Below, one piece after another: positions 1 to 12,915 of a stretch of 64,000 bases of DNA (position 1 is its first letter; every line of letters starts with the position of its first letter). Source of the DNA: Symbiodinium natans (lineage: Eukaryota > Sar > Dinophyceae > Suessiales > Symbiodiniaceae); contig CAJNDS010001624.1 in NCBI GenBank assembly GCA_905221605.1, forward strand, positions 708,798 to 772,797, in the 5' to 3' direction. Under the pieces are notes generated by a model. That model saw only the letters and a list, made by a program, of their open reading frames with translations. It made no database searches and was not told where the DNA came from. Made by a program: the position numbers and the translations under genes.

Positions 1-1854
1 GTCTAGGACTTGCACATGAGCCTTCGAAACTAGTCGGCACAAGTTTCTGTGGAAAATTACTTGAGCCGAATACTGATGCGCAGCCATTGGTCACGATTTG
101 CAAAGATGCAAGCCCTGTCGGTACAACTGTGTCACACAACAGGCATGTTGCCCGTTGCCATCGAACACCCGGAACTCTGGGCCGCGTCTCGTCCGCCAAT
201 TGTGCTGCCCCTTCCGCGCCAAGTCCTGACTCAAGGAGAAAAATCCACAGCAGCGAAGACAAGAGCGTAAAGAGCCTTTGCACCTAGTTCACATGCTTCA
301 CTTAAAATTGCTTCTATGGGCTGTCCTTTCTGTCAGCTCAGCATGGTGGCCTTGGTAGCAGTAAAAACAGCACAACGACCGTATCCTCAGTGGGCATCGC
401 CGCCAATACCTGTCTCGTGCACAACTACAGACATACTGTGCTCCTCTCTCTCCGACCATCATGTAGTCACTGTAGTCTCTGGCGCTGCTTGCAGATGCCG
501 GGCCCTAGCCTGCTACTGGAATCGGAAATGATGCAAGGGAACTCCAGAAAGTTGGAACATGGACTTAGGATGAGTGGCCCAATCCCATACTGTACTTTGC
601 TTGAGGGCATGAAGATACTGATGTTAACATGTCAAAGATTGAACTGGTATCAGTAGCGCAGATCTGCTGCTAATCATACTTCCTCACGTGCATGGAGCTT
701 TGAGCATATGCTCTCTCCTTCAATGGTACCTGACCCCGCTAAACTGATCGAACTGGGCCTCCGCACATTGCTCAGGCCCAGAGACAAAAATCTGTAGGAC
801 TGGGATCAGCAGCTAGGCAGGAGGGAGTTGCTTGTAAACTTTGATGCATCATAATTCTATCTGGAAAACCTATGCGTACAAAGATCCAAACAGGTTCCAC
901 AGAATCTCGCTGAGCGACTGGAAGAATGCATTGACGCTGCTGGAAGCCCAAAAACAGAACGACTCCGACTCCGACTGGCTTGCGAGACTCATGAGCATGA
1001 AGCCTCACATTGAACCCACTGAACCCTGTTGAAACACTTTGCGTGCCTGCCAGGTCTGACAAGATTAGCAAGAGATTGGTGCGACAAACGATAGAATTGA
1101 GTCAAGCTCAAGCAAGTGCAACAAGCCGCGGTCACGATCATGGACAAAGTCCTTGGGCCAGTCCTGTCGACCCTTCAGGATCTCATGCCCTCTTCAAGTG
1201 CGGCCCGAAAATATAATCCGCAACTACCATTACAGAGGGCAATTGTCGCATTGGCTCTTGAGTGTTTACCCTTGCGATTACACCACTCTAGCGAAAAAGA
1301 CAAGGGACGGCGCATGGAAAGGCCACCCAAGCAACTGATGCGGTTGCATGTCAGAGTGGGATGTCACAGTGCTGGCTTCTTTGTGAGCGCGCTAGACTGC
1401 AATGGCGATCATCGGCTGATCCTTCCTCCGTCCATGGGGGGCGCGACAGAATCCACGCCTGTCCTCAAACGCACCCCTAGTGTGCTTGCCAAATCCTTCA
1501 TTCGGTGCTACCAAACTCTGCCCATGTACAAGCAGTAACTAGTACACAGTACACACATAGCTACCATAGCTCGTGCAATTTGATTTCGTGCCGCCAATCG
1601 ATCTGCACAGGGGCACAAGCCTGGCAGAGAGTTCTCGTTACTCGTTTGATCCATCACATGATCGGCTCCTCGTCACGAGCTGAAACCATGGCGGTCTACC
1701 AGCGGTTTTCTCCTCTGTGAAACTGCGTTTCTCGCAGTGCGGAGGGAGATCTTCGACACTAAGATTCGACGAAACAATGACACACGCTCAGCATGGCTGA
1801 GAATGTGCTAAGTTCTTCCAAGCTTCTTGACACAGCACGCGTAGGGACGGCCTA
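1..1854. other. no recognisable gene; 3' flank of EHD
   Basis: No conserved protein, RNA gene or strong repeat was recognised here on either strand. The only structured piece is a short sequence at 544-634 that resembles an inverted-repeat element at 25.4 kb (listed separately). Short open frames occur on both strands but none resembles a family I know. The stretch follows the stop codon of the minus-strand EHD gene at 1855. Confidence 0.5.
544..634 (+). repeat. diverged copy of small inverted-repeat (MITE-like) element
   Basis: It begins CCAGAAAGTTGGAACATGG and continues with an AGGATGA-type stretch. This matches the reverse complement of the element at 25418-25514. The far end is eroded: GATGTTAACAT appears where the other copy has GATGTTCCAAC. 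I read it as a second, older copy of a dispersed miniature element. Confidence 0.45.
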
Positions 1855-4800
1855 TTAGGCCCGATTGGCCCTCAGGTGGTGGAACCATCGTGGCGGAAGA
1901 GTAGGAGGAAGATCCTGGCAAAAGTGACATGCTTACTACCCCATGCCCATTTGCACAAAGGCGCTAAGTTTTTGGTCCTGCCCTGCCAGCTTCATCTTGA
2001 TGAAATGCTGGGCGAGCGCAAACTCGGACAAAGATAGAAACCATCCTCAAGCCCAGAGCATCAGAGATGTTCTAAAACTAAACTGCTCCACCTGTTCTCT
2101 TGCTCTCTGGAGTCCTTGTCCACATCTGAAAAGGTTCCAAATTGCATGAGGACCTTCGACGGAAGCTTGCTCTCCTCCAGCTTGGCCTTTGCCTGCTGGG
2201 CAATATGAGTACAGCTTTAAGAGATCAAGCCGATGTCTTACGCAATCCCGACCTGCAGTCCCGAGATTTTCCCAGCTGTTTCGGACCTTGTCGCCATCAG
2301 CCGAAGGAGAAATGGCTAGATGCTTGTCTCACCGAGCATTTCGGCCAACAGCCTCGAACTCGGTCACATACTCGTCACCTAGCAGCCAAACGCATCTAAG
2401 CTCAGCTAAACGCGTAAACCTATCGTAAACTCGTGTGCCATCGACTGGCCAGTGCGCTCTAGCAATACTGTAACTTCAATGCCATTGCAACCAAAAAGTG
2501 GACGTTTTCCAAATTCATGTCATGCTCGTGCGCTCCCTATGCTCTCAAGCAAGCTCCGTCGCCAAATCGTCAGAGCACTTCTGAAATCCCAGTCAAGGAT
2601 GGGTACAGGCTGCCTGACTGCCGATCTTATCCAGGGACAAAGCTAAGCGTCCGACATTTGGAATGTATCCATCGCAGACACGTGCATAGGTGAACTTGAG
2701 TAAGGATGGTACAGGATGCCAAGCCCCTGGTGGTTCTGGTAAAACGCTTTGCTCGCTTTGCCCATCAACCTGAGGGTAACACCCGGAAAGGAGATCACAG
2801 ATAAAGAAAAGAAGAAACAATTGCATCCTTGGCAGACTCAGAACATCTCATGCTGAGCAAGGCGCTAAGCGCGCCAAAGCCCCATGGACGTTGAGGCACT
2901 CTATGTTCACCGACCTTCATCACAGCAAAAGGCGAAGCCCCTGAAGAAAGCTGTGCCTCGGCGGCAGGATGGCTTCAGCGCACCCTCTGACTCTACACTC
3001 AAGAATTAAAATACATGCTCTCTCTGTGCCGCAACACATGTCACCTGCATGGCCACAGGACAGGCGCGAACCTCCGCAGCTTCGGCTTGCGGCAGCCTGA
3101 AGCAGCAGATATTTCATGATATTTTTGTCTTGCAAGTCTGTCATTTGAGTACGTGGATGGAGAAAAGCTGGCCCTAAGTTTGGAAGCATGGAAAGCTGCA
3201 GTAAAAGGCCTCCTCAGTCGTCATCTTTAGCAGCTGAGGTAGCTCCTGGTGGATCATGGCCTGCGGCTTTCTGCGACAAGACTGCCCAGGGTGCTTGGAG
3301 TTAAGGCGGAAGCCTCTAAATTGTCCATTTTCTTCTTATCCAGCTTTGGAAACTTGGTGAAATCCATTTTTTCCAGCTTCTCCTGTCCACAGGGGACGGG
3401 CATGATCAGGATGTTCCCTGTACGACGCTACGAGCAAACTGCCACTTGCCCTCCAAACCCTGCACCCGCATCAGAGTCGGGTCGGGGAAGTCGCCCATTG
3501 CCAAGCTGCGCTCCTCGCATCGTTTCACTGCGACACCCTGCGGAAACGCAGCAGCTGGGCTGTCCTTGGCAATTTCGGCATAGACGTTGGTAAGATTGTC
3601 AATCAGCTTTTTCTGCTCCTGCCCATGATGCGAGGAAGCCTGCTGGCAGAATGGACCTTGGCCTCAGGACTACTCACGACCACAACCTTTCAAGCACAAG
3701 TTGATTTCGCCGGCATGGTTTTTGGCGCTGACTCGTCTCTAAAAAGAGTTGCGCACCAAAGCAAGGTCCTTGCTCTTCCCCATGAAGGAGGGCATTTTAT
3801 TCCTGCGTGGAGCACAGGATTGGTCACAGCTTAATGGAAAAAAGGCCACAGGTCCTCAGATGGTTTAACAAGAAGGCCAGCACCTTGCGACAAACCCTTT
3901 GCAGTGAAGTCAAGCAAAGATTGTGCCAGGCTTCTGCCAAGGCATCTGCCCGGGCCAGTCTCGCCCGCTTGATCAAGTCGTTAAGCTTTCTTGTGGCCGC
4001 ACCGCGGGGCATCTGGGACAAGGCCGTGTACAGGTCATTCCTTGGCAACAGACAAGCCCAGCCCACCTCACAATATAACGGCATTGTTACAACCACAGTC
4101 CGATTGAAGAGGGAAAATCCATAGGCACCAGGCTCTTCTGACTCGAACAGACTTCTCATTTCGACATTTCGCAGCGCCCCGTCCTCAACATGCAAGTAGC
4201 AGAGAAATTTCAAGCAGAGCAGCAAAAACAATCCCAGTGCTCCAACACAAGAGTCAGGCCCAGTAGGACCCAATGTAGACACGGGACACTTCTGGAGTGT
4301 CCTTGCACGTACATCAAAGTCTCTCGCTACTGACGCGAGTCATAGTGAGTGAAGCTCAGGTGAAGGCGATAACCTTGCCCAGGGACCACATCAGTGCCTT
4401 AGCAATCAACAGCCACCCTTTTTGGAACACTACGCACAGGGACGCCGGACTTTCCAACATCTTTCAACCCGTGTCTGTCCGGGAAATATCGCTACAGATT
4501 TGTCTTGTATTCATGAAACAGCAAGGGACTTTTCACTCGAGAGCCTTGCCCCATAAACGCGCATCAGCTGCGGTGTTGTTACTTGATCAGCCTGTCAACG
4601 TCAAGAGACTCACAGTAACATACGGTAGCATCTTGCAACAGCCACTGACTGATGGAAGTATGAAAGCCATTCCAACACAAGCCATTATCAGCTGCTTCCC
4701 TTCAACCAATCCTCGCCTTGTTCAGAATGATGTGTATCTTCTGATCGTTCCTTTCACTCGCCGAATCTCGCCGAATTAGTTCAGCATGAAACGCCAACAG

Positions 4801-5047
4801 CATCCCCACAGCTGTGATGTGATACTTGCCTGATCTACCAAACTGCACGAAATAATGCCAATGCTCCCTTTCAAAGCAAGCAGTACACGACGGAACTCAT
4901 CAGAGATGTCCAGCTTAGACCTCGGAAGGGCAATGAAGGGCACGACAACTCTCTCATTCACGCTTCTGGAAGGCTCCTGCGGCCGAGCCACACATCAAAG
5001 AGTACCAATATCATGTCAACGCGGTCTGCAAACCACTTGATAACTTC
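1855..5047 (-). CDS. EHD: EHD ATPase, 3' half (end of GTPase-like domain, helical domain, EH domain)
   Basis: EHD proteins are dynamin-superfamily ATPases that bind and tubulate endosomal membranes. Exons read downward: 5047-4992 (VIKWFADRVDMILVLFD), 4920-4867 (SKLDISDEF), 4750-4717 and 4591-4550 (split NKAD nucleotide motif, then QLMRVYG), 4397-4368 (ALMWSLGKV), 4301-4260 (PEVSRVYIGSYW), 4183-4134 (LFESEE), 4040-3950 (RKLNDLIKRARLAR), 3883-3855, 3802-3769 (NKMPSFMGKSK), 3618-3565, 3513-3460 (MGDFPD), 3382-3314, 3260-3210. The C-terminal EH domain is at 2286-2253 (AGKISGLQ), 2192 to about 2108 (SKLPSKVL..DVDKD), 2045-1978 (LSEFALAQHFIKMKL) and 1914-1855 (DLPPTLPP, TAA stop). Donors are mostly GC, some GA or GT, and acceptors AG|G; lengths keep frame. 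The linker between 3210 and 2286 is unresolved. The 5' half lies 15.3 kb away. Confidence 0.92.
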
Positions 5048-8000
5048 CTCCCAGCGCTTCACCATGGGTCCACAGAAACATGGAATGGAGCTGCTTGCAC
5101 TTACTTGCACTCGCAACTGTACACATCCCATTGCATGCTCACTTCGCAAACGGCATTTGCGAACGACGAGCGCACAGGAGTCCACTATCTACGCCTGCCG
5201 TAGCAACATAACTGTCAACCGCTAAAACCCGGAGCATCAACATCAATCTCCCCCGCAATCACAAGCTCTTGAACAAACATCTCCCAAGAAAGGCTGACCT
5301 AAGTGTCCAGCATAGTTCGCCGCCGGACTATGCAAGGCGCTATGCGGAAAATGACTCGCATGAGTTCTCATGCACAGCAACGTATTAAATCTAACTTGCC
5401 CAGCACTTTCTCCAGCAAGGTTTACTCAAATAGGCGTTGAATTGCTGGCTGCGATGGCTGAGTGAAGTACTGAACACCTGCCACTATCATACAGTGAAAC
5501 TTCGGCAGATGTAAGCTACACGGCCGCATGCTCGTGTCCGAGGTTGCGCTCTGGAATAAAGACTATGGTGACCATCGTCCTGCAAACGCCTCGGATTGAG
5601 CTGCAACTCCTTGTCGTTTCTCTGGGGGCCGCTAGACGCCAGACTGCTTATATCTGCTTATGACTGCTTGACACTCTGGAGCTTGCATTAGGTCGTACCA
5701 GCCTGAACAATCTGCAAATGAGAGGCTATTCCGGGACCATTGAGGATTGCCTGCTGGTGCAGCGGCTGTTGGCCTGACTGCCAGCCGTGGCAACCTCATG
5801 CGAGTCGGCTCAACAGGTAAATCCATGGCACAGGTGGATGCGCAGACCTCGTGTCTTGGTCCAAGCAGCCGTCCCCCGAAATCGAGTCTCAAATTCGTGC
5901 AAGGACACCTCAGACAAAGCAGCTACTGATGTCAGGCACGCAACTTGCCACATTCAACTCGGCAAGCTTTCAGATCGAACCAAGCGCACTTCGTACCCGT
6001 GGCCTGTTAAAGCTGCAACGTAGCGCAAGTCCTGCTTTTCTCCGGGGGGAGCACCAAACCATCTTTGTTGGTATCCAGCTCGTGGAACACCTCCTCCAAT
6101 GCTCTCGCCGGCTTGGGAAAGGGCGACAGGGTTTCCATTTGTCACATGTCTTATCATGATGTCAAATGATCCTCCAAGCAGGTATCTGGAAACGTCCATT
6201 GAAGTGCCATGCGTACCTCCCAGTGGTGTATAAAGATGTTCAAGCAGGCAACACAAAGAACTGCACAGACAACTCTTCATGTTTAGGCTGCGGCTGTGCT
6301 GTCACTGCAGGCCGTTCGAAGCTCGTGTGCCGTCACGGCTCCATCATGATTTCGATCAAGCCTGACTGTTTTTGCACAGGCTCCAAATCTCAAGATGAAT
6401 GCTCTTTTCTCTCTGCATTGCTTCTTGGTCGCTTAGCAGTTGCCAAGGCCTCTGCTAGAGTTTTACAGTGACAAAGTTCCTGAATCACACACGAATTTGT
6501 GAAACCTTGTGACTTGCTGTGACTTCGGTCCCCGTTGTTACATGAGTGTAAGTCACTTAGCCTGGAAGCTGAGGAATATGGGAGGTTTCATAGATTTGCA
6601 GTATTTTGCAGTACAGGCAATAAAAACGCTTGGTTGAACGGCAAGGGTGCAGCCATGTGATGCTCGTACGAAGACATCTAAGAAACCGTGCGACAAGAAG
6701 AGTGAGAACAGCATGCTTTTCGGAGACGGCAAACGAGTTAGCAAGACTCCTGTCAAGGAGTGATGGACAAAGGGCCCAGGGAGTGGGAGAGCGTGCCCAT
6801 GATGCTTGGAGCGCACGCTCAGTTTACGAACTCAACCGGGCATGTACCTGGCTCTGGATCCGGTCTGATGTGCTGGCTTTCACGTGCATGAACTCGGCCC
6901 GCGATCTCGAAAGGCAAGCGTCAGCGTCAGATTCCCACGCGTCACCTTTCGGCCATCTTTCTGCGACGCCGGCCCTGTCATTGAGCTTCAGCGTGGCCAA
7001 AATGGTGGCCAACTCAATTGCTTTCCGTGGGCACTCAGACCAGAACGACCCTGCCGAAACAGAATCTAACAACTCTCCTGGCTTTGACATTGCCTGCAAC
7101 GGGTAACCAACAGGACGCTTCCTCACAACAACTCGGAAATTCCACACGAAAACGGCCGTGGAGCTATGACTTGCATTGGCCACATGGTTCCAGAAAGCCA
7201 GCAAACGAGCTGGGAGCAACAAACGAATCAGCTGCCTTCGGAAAATGCGCTCCACAACGTCGCCTTCGGCACCTTTCACATCTTCGCCATCCGGCCACAA
7301 CAAATAAGCACATTGATGGAGCTAGAAACAACTTCGACAAACCACGTTGAGAAGCGCAGGGCGTTTGATATGTTGAAAGTTCGTTGAGAAAGCTCAGCTT
7401 GGAACCCGTGAACCCAGCTCCAAACTCCTCACCGAAGGAAGCTATTTCCAGCCTCAGAGGAGCGACAACGCAACTGCCGACGCAACACATCACCTCGTCA
7501 CACGGCCTTCTTGACTGGTTGGACGGCAGGATGCAATGACCTGATTCTGCAATGGCATAACACTGAGCCTAGGTACGGACGGCTGCGAAAGAATCATAGG
7601 CTTTCGGCTGCCAAATACTCTGATGACTTCATCTGGTGACTCTTCCTTTCGCTGTGCATGAACATGCATTCAAGAACTCTCACGGTGCAACACGAACCAC
7701 CGTGCTCAACCAACCTGATATGTGTTGGTGAAGCCATCGACTTTGCACAGAAGATATCTGGCATCGTATCCTGCTCAAGCACAAGGGCCAGTAAACCACA
7801 ATAAACCCAGAAGGTGAGACATTGAGCCATTGTCAAGACGTCGATCACAACACGCAAAACCACTGACGTCATGCATTGTAAGATTGCAGCAATGCGTAAC
7901 AGTAGTAAGCATACGCGCTTCGTACACAACCCTCGGGAACCTTTCACCAAACTAGCGACAGTACACCAGAATGCACACCTGGCATTCGGATCCCTCGTGC

Positions 8001-8090
8001 AAACGCAAGCGAGCAGAGCTGAAGCTGTTTTCCGAACGGGAAGTAGCAGCAAAAGGCTACACGCCAATCTCTCCCGAGTAGGCTACGAGC
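5048..8090. other. no recognised gene
   Basis: GC-balanced sequence inside the apparent EHD intron. Overlapping open frames on both strands at 6.6-7.5 kb (up to about 159 codons) encode nothing I recognise and may be chance. No strong simple repeat or RNA gene was seen. Confidence 0.4.
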
Positions 8091-8142
8091 CTTCCAAGGC
8101 CGCCAAGCACGCCTTGACGAAGAAGCGCTTGTCTTCAGGAAC
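8091..8142 (-). CDS. candidate exon of unidentified gene
   Basis: A 52-bp minus-strand exon candidate flanked by TTTAG|G and a GC donor reads VPEDKRFFVKACLAALE. Its boundaries match the splice style of neighbouring genes and the frame looks protein-like. I cannot name the family. It may belong with the exons at 10.9-11.2 kb, which would be upstream in the same gene. Confidence 0.3.
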
Positions 8143-9714
8143 CTAAATGAACAGGCTGCATGCTGCATCCTGGACAGGCTTCGGCGGAAGCACTTGTAAA
8201 TTGAGCACAGGCATCTAACCTTGAATGCGCTCTGGATTGAATATGCTTTTAATAAGCATCAATACACCCGCTTGTGAAGATCGCACAGAGCTCGTTTGCA
8301 AGGCAATAACCTTGATTGACTCTCGGATATCCGCGGTATGATCTCGTAAACTCCGGGATGCGGGAGGCTTCGGAGAAAGACAGGGCTCTGGATTTGTCTG
8401 CACATTTCGACTTAGAGGGCTTCAACTCAGAAGACTTTTGACATAGTTTGTCTTACGCTCGCACAGAACTGGGGCCACAGCTTCCTCACTTTCTGGCTGC
8501 ACAATACCAATATGAGGATCTCCACCTGCGATCAAGCGATGCACCAGAGAAACCCCCCAATGGATGGAGGACATATTGCACTACGTCTTCTCAGAATGCT
8601 GTTCTTCACTTCGCTACAATGGCTGGAATCGCCAAGCCACCTTTTTAAGATAATGCTACAAGGGGGCGCAAGGGAGATTTGACCAGTAAACGGTTTCCTC
8701 CATCCAGTACCCCTCAGCTGATGTAGCTTTGGCCTCCTCTGTCCACACGCTCAGGATCCGTTTGTCCCCAGTAGTAACTACAGTAAAGAGCAACGTTTAA
8801 CTTGTGCCATCAGACAACTACAGTGTGCGGTGAGCTCATGTACAAGCAGTCAACATTGCGCAGATGTTGAAAGGGCCGCAGTTCTGAAAGATGCTCCAAA
8901 ATCTAAGATTGTTGCTGTTACCAGTAGTTTTCTCAGCTAATGAGGTACTGTCCATTTCAAAAAGGCTAGCAAAATGCAGCTTCTTGGCATTCTGCAGCAA
9001 AAACATATCAGGATGACAAATCAGATGTCTGAGCGTGCTCCGCAGAAACCAGACAACTTGGACTCAGTCTGTTGCATGTTCCAACTCTGGAAGATTCCAC
9101 AAACTGGTGAGAGGTCGTTCGCTCGATGTGGCCTTCACTACCACACACCATACTTCACCAGGCATATCCCAGCTGTCTCGATACAGCGAGAAAAGGTGCG
9201 GGCTAGAAGGCCGCCTAGCTTCCAAATTTTTGGGGCGGATTCCTGAGCAGGCTTGCTGAAAACATGTGAGCTGCCCAAAAATGACAGAAATCACAAGCCC
9301 ATCGGTTGAACAGGTATAGGAAGTGCGGGGGAACGAAAGAGCTTCTCAAGCGGTTGAAAGAACAACAGCTTCAAAAATGAGTCCGACACTCAGTTACCAT
9401 ACACTTGACATTACAGTTGTTCTTGGCTTCCCCTGTTGCGCACCAGATTCCTCATTGTCACTGCGCTTGTCTGTTGCAAACATGCTGGCAGGCCAACTGC
9501 TTCTGGACTTCTGACGACGAAACTCGGAAAATCGGACCACTGCACGTGTTTCGTAACGCTACACGTAACGTTAACTGTAACAACGATCAGTGCACGATAA
9601 CTCTAAGAAAGCCGAGGGCACTAAGTCGTTTTTTTCTCTTCCTCTTTCCTTTCTGATGTCTCCTTGTCCCCAGAAAGATGCTACGCCAGCAAGAGCAATC
9701 AACATGATTTTGCT

Positions 9715-9780
9715 GCAAGAAGTGGTTAGAGCAGCTGACTGCAGATGAGCAGGTTCCTGGCTCAAATCCGGTGTGGCCTC
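9715..9780 (+). repeat. tRNA-Cys-derived relic (SINE-like)
   Basis: The segment carries an A-box-like GTGGTTAGAGC, the anticodon-arm region CTGACTGCAGATGAGC and a B-box-like GGCTCAAATCC. This is the order and spacing of a eukaryotic tRNA-Cys (GCA) gene. The 5' acceptor strand and the TAGCTC part of the D arm are missing, so it is not a functional tRNA. It is more likely a tRNA-derived SINE head or a pseudogene. Confidence 0.5.
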
Positions 9781-9885
9781 TTGTACGCCATCTAAGTGTG
9801 AACACTGAAACTCTTTTGCTAAAGCTGCAAAGATCACGTTGACTGCTCTTCTACATCGAAGTTACTTCCTTCCAAGTATAGTCAG

Positions 9886-9960
9886 TTGGTTACATAGCTC
9901 AGTGGCTAGAGCGGCTGTCTGCAGATCAGCAGACCTGTATCTTACAAGAATTGATTTCGA
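9886..9960 (+). repeat. second tRNA-Cys-like relic
   Basis: It contains TAGCTCAGTGGCTAGAGCGG (D arm and A box) followed by CTGTCTGCAGATCAGCAGAC (anticodon arm). The T arm and B box are not recognisable. It lies about 170 bp downstream of a similar relic in the same orientation, so the two probably come from one SINE-like family. Confidence 0.5.
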
Positions 9961-10907
9961 GCTTTTGCATCGCAAGACCGGGAGACAGTGTCGTGGTCGC
10001 CAGCCATGCTACGTCGACCAGCCGATTGTGAAAAGGGAAATTGCAATCTGCTACAGCATCCAGAATTCTGATGGCAATAAGACCTAATTGACCTAAGGAC
10101 CTAATCATTCCAGGCAGTGAATGGAGGAAATGTTTATGCTTCAGATTTCAGATCTTTCTCACCTTCAACGCGAACCCCATTGTCCCGCTCGCCCAGGGCA
10201 ATACCATTGAGCCAAATCCCAAGAAGTCGAACTTCCCATGGGGTTTTCGGCCACTTGTGTATGCTTCAAGGCGCAAAGTTTCCATCGACTGTCGCTTTAC
10301 TTGTCAAGCATTCTGTGGGTCACCTCCGTCAGCACCACCAGGCGCTGCATAGTGTACAACCTGCACCGAACGCAGATGATCATGTGGCTGATCCTCTTGA
10401 TACAGAACACTTCGCAACTGGAAGAACACGCAGGCAGAAGATATTCTTGCACTTGCCTGCCGATGGCAACCTGAGCAGGAATACACAACATCTGTCACTT
10501 CAATGTGCAAGGATGTATATGCGGCCTGGATCCTACAAACCACCGCCTATGAAGGGACACGAGCTGACCATGCTGCACCCCACATCAGACCACATCCAAA
10601 GAAGGACCCATGGAGCCCGTGGATGTTGACAACCCACCCAAGCGAACAGAGAAACAGAGAAACACGGACATGTGACGGACACCGCGGCTTCGGACCCAGC
10701 CCCACCCATTTCTACAGACACAGCAGTGGCTCATCTGATGAGAGGACTCCAAACATTGCAGCCACACCCTTTTAGACACTGCTGCCACGGCCCACACATC
10801 TAAATAACACATCGGTGACCATGTCCCATCATTCTGCAAGAACGACCCAACTTCTTACGAGAGAGCTGGTGGAATCACCCATTGAAGCAACTGGTGGATT
10901 GTTTTGC

Positions 10908-11224
10908 GGGCAAGTCGCTCAGGCCGTCGACGTAGCCAGTGAACCCTCGCACAAAGCACTTCTCGCCCTCCAACGCCTCACAACTCCCAGTGACTCCCAC
11001 CCAGTGCATTCATAATTTGTGAAGAACATTGCATAGGCCCTCGACAATTTCGCAGACGGCGTCACCACCTCGCAATCGGAACAATGCTACACCAGACCGA
11101 TTCAGCCGCTTCACTACTTACGTTATCTTTCCGGAGTATCTGCCATACTCGGTAAGCTCAGCAAGAAGGACTCTCAGTCGACCACGGTTGTCCCCTGGGT
11201 AGGCAAGATCAGCCTTCATGCAAC
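10908..11224 (-). CDS. two candidate exons of unidentified gene
   Basis: Exon a (11224 to about 11127) follows GTGCAG|G and reads CMKADLAYPGDNRGRLRVLL and onward. Exon b (10976-10908) follows GTGAG|G, is exactly 23 codons (ALEGEKCFVRGFTGYVDGLS..) and ends at a GC donor. Both are on the same strand as all neighbours and use dinoflagellate-type boundaries. A further coding-like piece, ERVVAATLSEELAL, lies near 11.36-11.39 kb. I do not recognise the protein. The join between a and b is uncertain because a GTAAGT donor-like site lies just beyond exon a. Confidence 0.35.
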
Positions 11225-11399
11225 CTGCACGACAGATGTTCCATTCACTGATGTCACTGATGTCGATTCTTTGGGCACTGAGCATCTGGCTGTAGCTTGT
11301 GTCACCCATGATGACAGTTAAGCCTTTCCCCAAGCGTCACAATGCCAATTCTTCTGACAAAGTGGCTGCGACAACACGCTCCTTCATGAGGAATCACAG

Positions 11400-12088
11400 T
11401 TGGACAGTTGCCATGCGGCGTGTGCCCCACGACGACACCTCAACAATGCTCAGCATGCTTGGTGTGCACAGAGGCTGCATTCTCGCAGCAATCAGAACCA
11501 GGACTGCGACGGCATATGCCGTGGGCCTGAAGATGTTCCACAAGCTCTTGCCTCGTTGTTCGTCGTTGAAAAGTGTGAAGAGGAAGACCCAAATGTCAAG
11601 ATTCTGCACAGTTGATGTGACGTGATTCGACCACTTGGAACATCGAGGAAAAACAAAACTCTTTGGTGGACGCTGGGAGCGCCACGGATACTGCCTGGCT
11701 CTGGACACATCTGAATTTCTAGCGAGGGGTTGCCCAAGAGATGTAAAGGCAGCACTTCCGAAGAACATGCAGTCAAAGCTCAGCGGTCGCTTGTTACAAC
11801 ATACACATGGGGTTCCAGGTGTTCCGGGCCCCCCCCCCACAGCGAAAACTGCAAGAAATCGAGAAACATGAATTTCTTCAATGCGGCGCAGGCAAACTAT
11901 ATCATGTTTCTTATCGACACCAAGAGGCAGCCTGATTGGGGATGGCGCCCCGTGTTGAAAAGGTAAACTGATACAAACAAAGAAATGTCAGGCGAACGTG
12001 GAATTTTAGTAAGTGGACCGAAAGCCTGTCGACCGGCTAAAAGAACAGACGGATAGGTGTCAGCCCAAGTAAGCACACACATATGTAT

Positions 12089-12125
<37 letters not shown>

Positions 12126-12915
12126 TTTATATTATATATATATATATCTTTATTTAATAATTTATGTGTAAATATGTGTGTATATACATTGTGACGTATA
12201 TAGATGTATTTGTTGAATATATATACATATATATATATATATTCATATCTAGCGGCTTGGCCGAACCGAGCATGCTCAGCCGCATTTGCCGGCAAAACCA
12301 AAGGTTTTCACATCTCAAGTACTTTCACAGAGATTGCCAAGTCCTCGAGCAGCAGGAGCAGCGCTTGCAAAAGGGCGGCTCTTTTTTGCGATTCAAGCTT
12401 CCTGCTCACGACATCTCACGACGTGAGATCAGGCTACAAGAGTGAGGAGACTGTTCAGAGCTGAGCCTTTCAGAATTGCGTCTGTGCAAAGGGTGCTGTT
12501 GAGCCTGTACACTGTACACAATGGCAGGGCCTGCTTTACATGACTATTACATGACTACAAATGTCAAATTCTGTCTAGTTGTTTAACCGTGTAAGAAGCA
12601 GTTTTGATGTTTGATGCGTAGTGACTTCTGGAAAGTTCAAGAAGGCGATCGTGTGTTGTCGCAGGACAGGCCCGGCAGCTCCCATCACAACTGGTTTTGA
12701 GAGGTCTTAACAGCCTACTGGCCATGCTCTGGATCTAAAGAATCTAAGGCTCCTGAGTGCGCAACAGTAGCGGCTGGTACATCCTCGGCAGTGCCGAGAG
12801 CACTATGGCCAGTCCGACTCTCATAACATTGGTTTCATGAACGAGCCCTCACCCTGATTGCATTGTGGAATGCCAGTCTTGGACTTGGCATGCTTTTTGA
12901 AGTCACTGCAATGGC
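11400..12915. other. intergenic, eRF1 3' flank, with AT tract
   Basis: Holds the TA-rich tract at 12082-12250 (listed separately) and no recognisable gene. Open frames at 11.4-11.9 kb occur on both strands and do not resemble known proteins. Confidence 0.4.
12082..12250. repeat. TA-rich simple repeat tract
   Basis: Runs of TATATA with TTTATATTTATA interruptions. This is the longest AT-only stretch of the window. It lies 0.7 kb beyond the eRF1 stop codon and is self-complementary, so it could unwind or form cruciforms easily. Confidence 0.85.

Larger units (their letters stand above)
8143..10907. other. no recognised gene; two tRNA-Cys-like relics inside
   Basis: Apart from the two tRNA-like relics near 9.7 and 9.9 kb (listed separately) I see no conserved coding segment. 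Open frames at 10.1-10.8 kb occur on both strands with no recognisable domain. Confidence 0.35.

Noticed and set aside
6630-7493. Overlapping frames of 110-159 codons on both strands
   Set aside because: At most one can be real and none shows a known motif or convincing splice-flanked boundary.
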